A stretch of 64,000 nt of DNA from Novipirellula herctigrandis (GTDB taxonomy: Bacteria; Planctomycetota; Planctomycetia; Pirellulales; Pirellulaceae), in the NCBI GenBank assembly GCA_007859835.1, contig SJPJ01000001.1:7807651-7871650 (forward strand), written 5' to 3'. The translations under genes were made by a program, and so were the position numbers. A model generated the notes under the pieces. It worked only from the letters and a program-made list of their open reading frames with translations. It had not been told where the DNA came from and searched no databases. Below, piece by piece: positions 9,797-19,001 of this stretch. The first letter of the stretch is position 1. The number at the start of each line of letters is the position of its first letter.

Positions 9797-11494
9797 TTAG
9801 TTTTCAACCTTGTTGGCGTGGGCATAGGGTCGATTCAATTGGTCCGTCCCGTTTGTCAGTGCAGCGAGCGAGAAGCGGACGAAACGGATTTCCTTAAGGC
9901 CCGATTCGTACAGCACGCCGAAGCTGCCATCATTCAGGATGGTGATTTCGGAGTAGCCGGATGGCCCGCGGTCGATCACCTTTCCGGCACTCCAATTCGC
10001 GCCGTCATTATAGCTGATTCGGACAGAGAGATTTTGGCGTTGTTGGTTCGAAGCAGCGTTGCAGAACAGCAATCGATCTTTTGAATAACCATCCCGTCTG
10101 GCCGTGTACTGGATGATGCTGGCGTTGCAACGGGGATCGGGAAGACCGAAATCGGCCGCACTCTCCCATGACTTGCCACTGTCAGCCGACCGATGCACAA
10201 ATCTCTTGCCGGGCGCAATCCGGGAATTGACCATCAGCGCACCATCGGAAAGTTGCACAACTTTTGACTCGTCCCCCGGCGTGACATCACTGAGCGTTCT
10301 CCATGTCCTGCCATGATCTCGGCTGGCGAATAATGTGATTCCTTTTCCGACACGAACGTAATTGTGGACTAGCGTCCCATCGCGTGTTTGGATTCCTCGG
10401 CCCGACGTGATGAACTTGAACGCATTCTTTAATTCGGGTCCGGCGACCTGACTGGTGAAGTCCTCCGGCTTTCCCCAATTCTTTCCGTGGTCCGAGCTCT
10501 TTTGCACGTAGAAGCGAAATTCCTTGTTCGACTTATCTTCAACCATGAAGTTGTAAAAACAGAATAGGTCGCCGGTGATTTTGTCGACCAGCAACGACGG
10601 GTCGCTGCAGCCTCCATCGTCGGACTGATCCAAGATCTCCATTGGTGTCCAGGTCTTGCCATTATCGGAGCTTCGACGAAACACAATATCGATCGTGCGC
10701 TGTGGGATCAGGTCACCCGATCCAGTGCGTCGGGCATCGCAGGCGGCGATCAAATCACCGTTGGTTGCGGTAACAATGGCGGGGATGCGAAACGTATGCG
10801 TGTCTTGTGTGCCTGATACGAACAGGGACTGGCTGCTGATTGGTTTCAGTGGATCGCTCGGCATCACATCGGTCGGAATGGTTGTTGGCCGTTTCGGAAC
10901 CGAAGCATGCAACGACAGATCGTCGATCAGCAGCCCTGACTGGGGCGCGGCTTTGGTGCTGAAACGAATGGCTTCGGTTTTTGCGTTGCCCGCAACCGGA
11001 AGTTGGATATGTGAACGGAAACGCGCGCCTACTTCGATGACATGGTCCAGCTGTGCAACATCGTGCCATTTCCCGTCCTGTTGCACCTCGACCTTGAATT
11101 CGAAGGGACCTTTGGCTGTCCATCGCTCCGCATCAAAGCGGATCCCCTTGACGCCGGACAGTTCCGGTGGAAGGACAAGCGTTACCTTATTCTTTGTGTC
11201 GCCGAGCATGTGCAGGCATTTGTCGCCGCTGTGGGCGAACCGTGAAGTGATGCTTGCCGTCCCAGTCGCATTGATCTCGACCGAGCTAATTTTCAATTGC
11301 TGGAACGTCGCTTCCGGTTGACGTTCAAACGAAGTGCTGAAAAGAACGTCATCGGCCGGCGCGTCACCGTTCAACAACGCCGGCTGTCCCGTCTGCACAA
11401 CCACGTCCTGAGGACTCGGATGATTCTCAGCACAAAGCGTGGACGCGAACATCAGGAGCATGCTCGGGATCAGGAAAAAGCGACAGAGGGTCAT
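9797..11494 (-). CDS. secreted exo-alpha-sialidase with N-terminal accessory domain
   Basis: The protein is about 565 residues. A signal peptide (to CAE, about residue 22) precedes a 180-residue beta-rich accessory region, possibly carbohydrate binding, that ends in a LLIDDLSLHA-like strand. The GH33 catalytic domain starts with FRIPAIV near residue 235, whose arginine belongs to the sialidase triad. It carries five Asp-box-like motifs: SSDNGKTWTP, SSDHGKNWGK, SRDHGRTWRT, SADSGKSWES and SYNDGANWSA. It should release terminal sialic acid from external glycans as the first step before the epimerase/symporter and lyase. The ATG at 11494 is preferred over a GTG at 11503 because it gives a compact n-region. 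The coding strand and order suggest a common transcript with the downstream genes. Confidence 0.92.
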   Translation of the reverse strand: MTLCRFFLIPSMLLMFASTLCAENHPSPQDVVVQTGQPALLNGDAPADDVLFSTSFERQPEATFQQLKISSVEINATGTASITSRFAHSGDKCLHMLGDTKNKVTLVLPPELSGVKGIRFDAERWTAKGPFEFKVEVQQDGKWHDVAQLDHVIEVGARFRSHIQLPVAGNAKTEAIRFSTKAAPQSGLLIDDLSLHASVPKRPTTIPTDVMPSDPLKPISSQSLFVSGTQDTHTFRIPAIVTATNGDLIAACDARRTGSGDLIPQRTIDIVFRRSSDNGKTWTPMEILDQSDDGGCSDPSLLVDKITGDLFCFYNFMVEDKSNKEFRFYVQKSSDHGKNWGKPEDFTSQVAGPELKNAFKFITSGRGIQTRDGTLVHNYVRVGKGITLFASRDHGRTWRTLSDVTPGDESKVVQLSDGALMVNSRIAPGKRFVHRSADSGKSWESAADFGLPDPRCNASIIQYTARRDGYSKDRLLFCNAASNQQRQNLSVRISYNDGANWSAGKVIDRGPSGYSEITILNDGSFGVLYESGLKEIRFVRFSLAALTNGTDQLNRPYAHANKVEN

Positions 11495-11560
11495 ATTTAT
11501 CACCGGATTATCTACGTGATCACAGGAATACCAAATTCTCGTGGGTCGGCGCGGAAACGC

Positions 11561-11974
11561 TTACAAAAGCAGCCTGCGCGACTCGCCCCGGTCACGCAAA
11601 TCCCGATTTGCAGATGGCAGCCTAGAATTACTAGCCAATTGTCTCTTTGTTGCCCTTGGTTCCCAATGCCCCCACAATCGATAAGGACTCATGGAGCCGG
11701 GTTGTAGCGTGCCGCCGCTGCCGTTACGTGAAACCATCACTCCTCCACCAGCCTCGATCGAATTAGTGATGAACTTGACAGCACCGGCACCGGCAACGTG
11801 GTCCACCAAACCCTCGCTGGAAAGCCGGTTAATCGCCTCACGTACCGGAATCACACTCACCCCGATTTCTTCTGCAAGTGTTCGACGCACCAACGGTTGT
11901 TCAGCTGGAACCTCACCACTGGCAAGCTTTGCTCGAATGTATTCGTACGAAAGTTCAGAAAGATTTTGACCCAC
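11561..11974 (-). CDS. short GntR-family DNA-binding protein, probably truncated
   Basis: Residues about 8-70 form a GntR winged helix-turn-helix: YEYIRAKLASGEV, RRTLAEEIGVSVIPVREAINRLSSEGLV. A full FadR-type member would have another 150 residues of effector domain. Here the frame continues only to residue 137 with a low-complexity, arginine-rich tail (SANRDLRDRGESRRLLL) that resembles no ligand domain. The start is a GTG. It lies directly upstream of the sialidase on the same strand, where a NanR-like regulator would be expected. It may be a decayed regulator or a stand-alone DNA-binding domain; the former seems more likely. Confidence 0.6.
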   Translation of the reverse strand: MGQNLSELSYEYIRAKLASGEVPAEQPLVRRTLAEEIGVSVIPVREAINRLSSEGLVDHVAGAGAVKFITNSIEAGGGVMVSRNGSGGTLQPGSMSPYRLWGHWEPRATKRQLASNSRLPSANRDLRDRGESRRLLL

Positions 11975-12035
11975 GGGTGTACTCGGTTGCGATTTTGGGC
12001 AAAGAGGATATCAGTTTCTAGAAAGCGGCTCCTTC

Positions 12036-12055
12036 GTTGGCTCGGCGGAGCCAAC
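12036..12055. other. perfect 8-bp stem hairpin
   Basis: GTTGGCTC (12036-12043) and GAGCCAAC (12048-12055) are perfect inverted arms around a GGCG loop. The hairpin lies about 60 bases upstream of the GntR-type gene. There is no T-run on either strand, so it is more likely an operator-like or repeat structure than a terminator. Confidence 0.5.
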
Positions 12056-12169
12056 TCTACAAACATCGCAGGGGATTAACGGTGACAAGTTTCAGCGGAT
12101 TTGGTCCATCCGGACTTGCATACGATCCACGCGACTCTGATTGTTATAACATCAAATATTGCCGCGTGT

Positions 12170-12475
12170 AACGAAGAGACCGTCGCCTTGCATGCAGCGA
12201 GACGTTACGACGCCCTGGCAAGGTTTACCGATACTTTGACCCCACGGGATTTTCAAAAAAAACTTTTGCATTGTTGTTGCGAACCGTGAAACCAATCTGG
12301 TCGATTCCCTTGCGCGGTGTCTGGACGAATTGACGCCGCGAAGGCACGAGATCACTTCGCTTCGCTATTTTCAAAACGGAAGTGGTGCCGAGATTGCGGA
12401 AGAGCTCGCATCAAAGTCACGTCGGCCTACCAAACCATTGGCTGAGTGTGTCCGATGCCAACCGGAGCTTCAAGG
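12170..12475 (+). pseudogene. ECF sigma factor remnant, region 4, frameshifted
   Basis: One frame gives RRYDALARFTDTLTPRDFQ. A second gives LARCLDELTPRRHEI followed by TSLRYFQNGSGAEIAEELA. A third gives SAYQTIG. Joined in order they make the sigma-70 region 4 pattern of planctomycete ECF factors (the CL..L.PR..E...LRY..G....EIAE block, then a S.YQ..... helix). At least two frameshifts separate them and no region 2 is visible upstream. It runs directly into a FecR-like fragment, matching the usual order of an ECF factor followed by a FecR-type partner. Confidence 0.65.
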
Positions 12476-13667
12476 ATGATGGCTGGCTCAATTTCAATGA
12501 CGGCACCGGCGCCGTTTGCAATGCCGGAGAGACATTGCGTTTTGAGTCCGGAAAGATGGCCGCGCGGCTGCCAACCGAACAAAGCGAATTGACGGTGATC
12601 GTCGGCGATCTGCATGTTCGTGACCTGGGGATCGCGTTTGGGATCACCACCGAGTTCGATGGTGTCGTGGATGTCGCTGTCAGTAACTCCGAATCAAAGC
12701 TACATGCCGAGCATGTGTTCCTTGAAGGGCCAGCCTTTTCGACATCCAACGCCGAGCCGAAACGCAAAACGATTCCATTTAATCCTGATCGTCACGAAGA
12801 TATCTGGCCCTTGCATAAGTTCGACGACATCAAGATTCCCAATGTCGACGCGTTGGCGAAAAGCGGCGTGCTTGCCCGGCATGGATACAGCACTGCACCG
12901 CAATATGTACCGTCGAGAGCGCGATTGCTGATCGGAAAATTGCAATCGAAATTCGGCGTCGAAGCCAACGGCAGAACACTGCTAGGTTTTGATCGCGAGC
13001 TGACCACTACCGAACGTTTGCGGAAAACGGGTTACGTTACGGCGCAGTTCGGAAAATGGCACCTCGGTCCGACCCCCAACATTACCGACCACGGATTCAA
13101 GCACGCGTTCAACCAAAATTCTGGTGCACCCTTCGCGGCAAACATCGGCCTTGATGGCAGTGACCGCGAGTATCGGTACAACCTGAACAGCGATCTCGAA
13201 GAGAAACATAATCTCGCCGACAAGCAGCCTGAGAATCCGGCTCGGCAAACTCCGACTCAAGATCAAGGAAATCAGCGTTTCCATGGATCGTTCGCAGCGG
13301 CAAAATGAATGTCACCAGCGAGGGCTTGCAGATAGCACCGCAAAAGCCGGACGCGAAGCAAATACCGTTCATTACCAGAAACGGCATGAGTCTGGTCGGA
13401 CCGATTTCGGTTAGCATGGTTGTAAAGACGGCATCGTCCGGAGCGATTGGCTTCGCCTGGCGTAACTCAGCAGACACACTGTTCGCCGTCGAAAACCGTG
13501 TGAACTTCAGCGTGGAAAAGTCGGACCAGTGGCAAACGATCCGAGCCAGCTTGTACAGCGAATCGAAAATCATTCACGTCCGGGTCCATTTTCCGTCGGG
13601 AATCACGTCGATCAAGTCCATCGAATTGAAATCCGCCAACGGAAAAACAGTAACGCTAACGGATTAG
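12476..13667 (+). pseudogene. FecR-like fragment joined to a gutted sulfatase
   Basis: An open frame covers 12382-13308 but is a composite. Up to about 12720 it reads like a FecR domain (RFESGKMAARLPTE, LTVIVGDLHVRDLGIAFGI, FDGVVDVAV). From about 12820 it reads as a sulfatase: IKIPNVDALAKSGVLARHGY, YVPSRARLLIGK, TERLRKTGYVTAQFGKWHLG and a late NSDLEEKHNLADKQPE. The catalytic motif C-x-P-S-R has become Y-V-P-S-R, so the formylglycine cysteine is lost. The metal-binding middle of the enzyme is deleted between GFKHAF and the DREYRYNLNSD tail. A following frame, 13305-13667, reads as the beta-rich C-terminal extension seen on planctomycete sulfatases (VRVHFPSGITSIKSIEL). No active product is expected. 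Confidence 0.7.
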
Positions 13668-13757
13668 TGTAGACTGCTGCCTTTGACTCGCCCCAGAGCG
13701 TGTTTGGGACAACCCGCACGGCACTAACTCAAACTCCTTGAAATTCTGGCTTACTCA

Positions 13758-14738
13758 ATGAACTTTATCCCTACACTTTTCCGCACCAAACGGATTGGTT
13801 GGCAAGCGATTTGCCTCCTGAGTTGTTGTTTCTCTTTCAGCTTGGTTTCGGCTGAAGATTTGTTGACGATCAACAACGACTCGGTGAAAGTTGGGATTGA
13901 TCGCGAGAAGGGCGGCGCGATCACTTGGTTGTCTTCCGACGGTTATCCACGCAACATCGTCAACATTGCTGACCCTGGCCGACTGATCCAGCAATCGTAC
14001 TATGCCGGACGACGTCTTGACCGGACTTCGGAAGGGCAAAGCAAAGCGTGGAGTCCCTGGACATGGAACCCGATTCAAGGTGGCGGAGTCGGTAGTGCCG
14101 GCGGCAAAGGGACATGGTCGCGCGTCACGGTATTCGAAAAGAACGCCAATGCCTTGTACTCCGAAACGATCCCGAAACTTTGGGACATGGCTGACGAAGA
14201 AGCGGACGCCATGATGCGTCAATGGACGACGTTGGAAGAAAACCTTTCCGGCGTGGTTTGTGTGCGATGCGAAATTCAATCGATGCGCCGCGAAGGTGAT
14301 CGCTGGGGTGCCGCTAGAAACAGTCCTCAAGAAGTCCCCGCCTGTTACTTCACCCGTAACTTTGATTCCGTGCGGAGTTATCTGGGTGCGGGCAAGTGGC
14401 GGAACGAACACCAGCCACCCGGTCCGCCTTGGGGCCGTGCCAATCCACCACTCAAAGCGATGGCAATGTTCGAGTCATCGGGCCAAGGCGTGGCCGTCTA
14501 TTCACCCACGTCCGGCGAGATCTGGAACTACGGTCCTCACGGCGGTGGACTGAGCGACGCCCCTACCGACGGACCCTGCATGCACGTCGCGCCGATCGAC
14601 CGTGTCTTGCTCGGATACAAGTCAACCTTTCGATATCGTTACTGGTTGATCGTTGGTGACGAAACAGAAATTTCCACGCGTCTGGATGCTCTCAATGCGA
14701 AGTATGCAGCCGAACGGTCGCAACTGATTGGGCCCTGA
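13758..14738 (+). CDS. secreted protein of unknown function
   Basis: The 326-residue protein has a signal peptide (LLSCCFSFSLVSAED, cleavage near residue 32). The rest is tryptophan- and glycine-rich: KVGIDREKGGAITWLSSDG, QSYYAGRRLDR, WSPWTWNPIQGGG, GGGLSDAPTDGPCMHVAPID. The opening segment, in which a secreted protein asserts a scalar against a beta-strand pair (VGIDREKGGAITWL), resembles proteins with a galactose-mutarotase-like beta-sandwich. That is inference only. It is 60 bases upstream of an intact sulfatase on the same strand, so a role on an extracellular carbohydrate is plausible. I do not recognise the family. Confidence 0.7.
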   Translation: MNFIPTLFRTKRIGWQAICLLSCCFSFSLVSAEDLLTINNDSVKVGIDREKGGAITWLSSDGYPRNIVNIADPGRLIQQSYYAGRRLDRTSEGQSKAWSPWTWNPIQGGGVGSAGGKGTWSRVTVFEKNANALYSETIPKLWDMADEEADAMMRQWTTLEENLSGVVCVRCEIQSMRREGDRWGAARNSPQEVPACYFTRNFDSVRSYLGAGKWRNEHQPPGPPWGRANPPLKAMAMFESSGQGVAVYSPTSGEIWNYGPHGGGLSDAPTDGPCMHVAPIDRVLLGYKSTFRYRYWLIVGDETEISTRLDALNAKYAAERSQLIGP

Positions 14739-14800
14739 TCTTAAAGCGAGACTATTAAACCTCAATCGCATCACACTCGACTCACGACATTGAATTCACC

Positions 14801-16564
14801 ATGATCCGACAATCCATTTTTCTGTGCTGCTTGGTATCAGCTTCCGCGGCCTTGGTTCATGCATCGAAACCAAATGTGGTTGTGATCCTGGCCGACGATC
14901 TTGGGATCGTTGACATGAACGCCTACGCGTCGAAGTTTACTGGCGCAAAGGTTTCTCAGATGTACTACGAGACGCCCAATTTAGATCGACTGACGAAGGA
15001 AGGACTAGCGTTTTCACAAGCCTACGCCTGCCATCTTTGTTCACCGGCGCGGGCAAGTTTGTTGACGGGCAAGTACGCCGCTCGTACGGGATTCACCACT
15101 GCCGTTGGCGGAAACGTTCAAACTTTCTACAACCAAGCGATCGAACCGCCGGAAGGATATGTCGCTCAGGACGCACTGGTTTGGAAAGACAAAATCAAGA
15201 TTCAGCAAGCGCTCGTCAACGGTACCACGCGCGATGGATTAGCATCGGGGCACCCGTTGGACAACCGGCAAAACGAAACGACGCTTGCGGAAGCGATGCC
15301 GGACCATGATTCGGCCTTCATTGGCAAGTGGCACCTGGGCGGACATGGTTCGAAAGGCTGGCAACCGGCCGATCAGGGTTTTAGAGAGATTTCGTATCTC
15401 GATGAAGGCGGATCGCCCTACTTCCATTGGCGAGGCATTTGGGACAGCGGCAAGAAACTGCACCCGAAGACTCCTCAAGAGAAACTGCTGCGTGGAAAAT
15501 CAGGCGGCGACTTGGGGCAGGAGTATTTAACCGATGAATTGACGCAGCATGCGATCAAGTTCTTGCAACGCAAGGCTAGTACGAAGGGAACGGATTCACC
15601 GACATCGGGCAACAAGCCGTTCTTTTTGCACTTTTGTCACTTCGCCGTGCACACGCCGTTTCAAGGACGATCCGACGATGTCGCGCACTTTGAACAGAAG
15701 GCGACGCGTGGTTGGAATGGGCATGACAATGCTGTGTACGCAGCGATGCTGAAACGGTTGGATGTTTCGGTTGGTCGAATTCTCGATACGCTTGAAGAAA
15801 CCGGTTTGGATGAAAACACGTTAATCGTTTTCATGAGTGACAACGGAGGGGTGATGTATACCGATCCGATCGCGACCAACAATGCTCCCTTCAAAGGTGG
15901 CAAGGGGACCCATTTTGAAGGCGGCATTCGCGTGCCGTTGGTGATTCGCTGGAAAGGCCATGTTGACGCAGGTCACTGGACCAACGTGCCGGTCGACTGC
16001 AACGATATCTTCCCGACGGTCTTGGAATTGATGGGGTATGATGCTTCACAGTACACCAAGTCAGGCGGCATCGATGGGCGCAGTATCGCACCGCTGCTAA
16101 ACGATCCGTCCAACGTCAACGGCGAATATCCTCGCGACACGTTCTTTCAGCACTACCCGTTGAATGTGATCGTCAAGAGTCCCGAAGACGGATTGCCATC
16201 GGCTCCTTCCTCGGCCATCCGAAGCGGGGATTGGAAACTCATCTTCGATTGGTCCGGTGCGATTCGACTCTACAACATTGTCGACGATCCACACGAGGAA
16301 AACGAATTGTCAGCGGCGATGCCCGACAAGGCCCGCGAGTTGTTTATCGAATTGAATGATTGGATTGATGAAAACGTCGACGTTAAATACACGCCTGCCA
16401 TCAATCCCGACTATGAGCCGGCCAAAGAGTCTCGGAAGCGTCCGTTTGTTGATTTGCGTCGCAAATACCTCGGCGACAAGCGAGCGATTCGCACGGTCGA
16501 AAATGATCCGCGTTTCGCATTGATACCCGCTGACATTCAACCCCACGTCAACACTTCCAAGTAA
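14801..16564 (+). CDS. secreted sulfatase
   Basis: This intact 587-residue type I sulfatase has a signal peptide (to about residue 21). The metal-binding NVVVILADDLG follows, with the formylglycine site C80-S-P-A-R ahead of ASLLTGKYAARTGF. FIGKWHLGGHG, HFCHFAVHTPFQG and VFMSDNGG carry the further catalytic lysine/histidine and metal-ligand Asp-Asn. C-S-P-A-R instead of the commoner C-x-P-S-R is an accepted variant (C-x-[SPA]-x-R). It needs a formylglycine-generating enzyme, and none is seen in the window. It likely removes sulfate esters from marine algal polysaccharide in the periplasm or outside. Substrate cannot be told from sequence. Confidence 0.93.
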   Translation: MIRQSIFLCCLVSASAALVHASKPNVVVILADDLGIVDMNAYASKFTGAKVSQMYYETPNLDRLTKEGLAFSQAYACHLCSPARASLLTGKYAARTGFTTAVGGNVQTFYNQAIEPPEGYVAQDALVWKDKIKIQQALVNGTTRDGLASGHPLDNRQNETTLAEAMPDHDSAFIGKWHLGGHGSKGWQPADQGFREISYLDEGGSPYFHWRGIWDSGKKLHPKTPQEKLLRGKSGGDLGQEYLTDELTQHAIKFLQRKASTKGTDSPTSGNKPFFLHFCHFAVHTPFQGRSDDVAHFEQKATRGWNGHDNAVYAAMLKRLDVSVGRILDTLEETGLDENTLIVFMSDNGGVMYTDPIATNNAPFKGGKGTHFEGGIRVPLVIRWKGHVDAGHWTNVPVDCNDIFPTVLELMGYDASQYTKSGGIDGRSIAPLLNDPSNVNGEYPRDTFFQHYPLNVIVKSPEDGLPSAPSSAIRSGDWKLIFDWSGAIRLYNIVDDPHEENELSAAMPDKARELFIELNDWIDENVDVKYTPAINPDYEPAKESRKRPFVDLRRKYLGDKRAIRTVENDPRFALIPADIQPHVNTSK

Positions 16565-16629
16565 ATGCACTCAATCGTATCGCCTGGACTTGAAAGCGAC
16601 TTACCTTAGACATTAAGTTGCCTGCCTCA

Positions 16630-17430
16630 ATGAAAATCGGTTCTCTCAATTGCATCGCTCCGAACGTGATGCCGGTTATTGCCTTGGCTGTTGTGCTGCT
16701 TTGCGGGCAGACGGACGGTGCCGCGAAGCCGACTTTTGTGATCACCATCGCCGACGATCACGGGGTTTACCATTCATCCGTTTATGGATCGAGCGAATTT
16801 CAAACGCCCAATTTGCAAGAAATGGATGACCAGGCAATTCGATTCGACAATGCCTAGGTCGCGTCGCCAGCCTGCGTGCCCAGTCGTGCGGCGCTATTCA
16901 CGGGACGAATGCCTTACAGCAACAGCATCGTTGGCAACCACGATATTGAACTCAAACGCGGGGTCAGTTCGCGGTTGCCTACCCAATTGTCCGGAGGACA
17001 GATCGATTTCATCCTGGAAGACCTGCTGACAACCGAGTCGTTCAAGACAGCCAAACGTCAAGCACGGTGCCATAGCGTTGCGATCGCGCGAATGTTCATG
17101 GAAGACCACTTGCCCTGCTGGGAAATGTCACCGGCTGATCAGTTGGTCGACGGGGAAGCAACCATCAAACTTGGTCTTCGGTCAGGAACCGCGCTTCAGT
17201 TGGGTGCTCAAGTTTTCTGCAATCCAGGGCCCGTCTACGCAATCGATTATCCAACCGCATCGAAGACAGGGCGACTCGATTTGAAAAACGACCACGTGGA
17301 TTTTCAAGCTCGGTGGTACAACCCAAGAAACGGGAGGTTTGAAGGAACAACTACGAACCTGCGAGCGAGAAACTGGATTTCGCTCACCGTTGCAACTGTC
17401 GAAAATGAAGAAAGAAGAATCGAAGGATGA
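16630..17430 (+). pseudogene. sulfatase remnant ending in a fragment of another protein
   Basis: A signal peptide and FVITIADDHGVYHSSVYG open a sulfatase, but TAG at 16855-16857 interrupts it at DNA[stop]VASPACVPSRAALFTGR, just before an otherwise perfect active-site motif. The frame resumes in register, then loses sulfatase resemblance after about 60 residues. The end (GPVYAIDYP, then ARWYNPRNGRFEG) resembles the small C-terminal beta domain often found after DUF4038-type glycosidases. It therefore looks like a deletion fusion between a sulfatase and a different carbohydrate-active gene. The final codons overlap the next pseudogene start (ATGA). Confidence 0.75.
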
Positions 17431-18835
17431 ATACGACTTTTCTCATAATGTTTGTCCTGATCGCAGTAGTGCTGATTCCGCAGTCAGCGGCGGATGCTGA
17501 GAAGCCGAATGTCTTCTTCTTGATAGCAGATGACCTGAATACCGCGCTGAGTGGTTTTGGGCACAAGCAGTGCAAAACACCAAACCTCGATCGTCTGGCA
17601 CAGCGTGGCGTCACGTTTGAGAACATGCACTGTCAGTATCTGGTTTGTGGTGCGTCGCGTGCGTCGATCATGTCTGGTCTATATCCGTATTCGAATCTGA
17701 CGCTGTCCCAGACTTTTCGCAACAATAGCTACTAGGCGGAACGAGTCAGCAAGATTTATCACATGCGGATTCCGTTTGAGATCATGGACGGAACTGCGGA
17801 AAGCGATGATCCCTTCTCGTGGGACGAAGCAATCAATATCAAAGCTCCGGAACAAAAAGCCGTCGGCTCACTTCGTTCGTGCCATTGGTCACAGACCTTT
17901 AATGGTGTGGTTGCATCGGTCGGGGACAGCAAACACGCCGATGGGATGGCAGCAGAACGTGCCATCGAGATTCTTGACCAAGTAAAAGACAAACCGTTTT
18001 TTTTGGTTGTGGGGATTCGTGAGACCGCACGTGCCTCTTGTCGCACCGAAATAGTATTTCGACCTTTACAATCGAGAGGCAATGGAAGCGCCACTTGTGC
18101 CGGAGAATGATCTGGACGATGTGCCCGGAATCATCCGCGACTAAAAGCGAAACAGCACAACTTACGGGGTGACGCCTGAACTGCACAAAGCTCTGTTGCA
18201 GGCCTACTACGCCAGCATTTCCTGCATGGACGCACAGGTCGGACGCGCCCTGGATGCTCTGAAAGAAAAGGGGTTGGCGGATAATACGATTGTCGTATTC
18301 ACGTGGGATCACGACTACCTTTTGGGGCATCACCACAAATACCAGAAGCAGCACCTGTTTGAAGAGGCCACGCGCGTGCCGTTCATCATCAGCGTCCCGT
18401 GGCTCAAAGATCAAGTCGGTCGTGGCAACACCAAGACCACGGAACGGGTTGACCCTTATCCGACTCTTGCTGAACTGGCCGGCCTTCCCGCTCCGGACAC
18501 TCTTCAGGGAGCAAATCTCAAACCGCTGCTGGCCGATACCCAATCGCCCTCCTGGAAGCAGGAGCAAGCATTCACAATCAGCCGCGGCGGCGGGGAATTC
18601 ATTCCTACAGCGGACTGGCGTTTCACTCAGTGGGGCTTTGGCGAGAAAGGTAGGAAGTTGTACGACCTGAAAAAAAGACCCAGGCGAATTCACAAACCAG
18701 GCAAGAAATCCATCGTATGCCTCGGTGGTGAAGATGCTCCGGACGCAACTGACCGCCAAACGCGATGCAGCAGGCTTCAAGCAGAATCGGGCAGCGATTT
18801 TCGGCAAGCATGGCAACATCAAACAAACGAAGTAA
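17427..18835 (+). pseudogene. iduronate-2-sulfatase-like pseudogene
   Basis: The gene is nearly full length but broken many times. The first frame (signal peptide, NVFFLIADDLN, site C74-G-A-S-R) stops at TAG 17733-17735, then continues in register (AERVSKIYHMR). A frameshift near 18020 moves to a frame reading GFVRPHVPLVAPK[TAG]YFDLYNRE. A further TAA follows GIIRD before VTPELHKALLQAYYASISCMDAQVG and VVFTWDHDYLLG. A last frameshift in the A-run near 18673 restores DPGEFTNQARNPSYASVV and a natural end at TAA 18833-18835. The active-site proline is also altered (C-G-A-S-R). It is a close relative of the intact sulfatase at 19002. Confidence 0.85.
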
Positions 18836-19001
18836 TCACGATGGCCGGCGTGTCGTCCGGTTGTAAATAGTTTTGCTATCGGCATACTCCAACGATCTCG
18901 CAAAATTACCAATCAAAATCCTGAAGTTGAAAATTCGGCGCAGGTGATCACAAACAAAGGTTCAAGAGATGATCTTTCACTCCCCCCATGGCTACCTAAC
19001 A

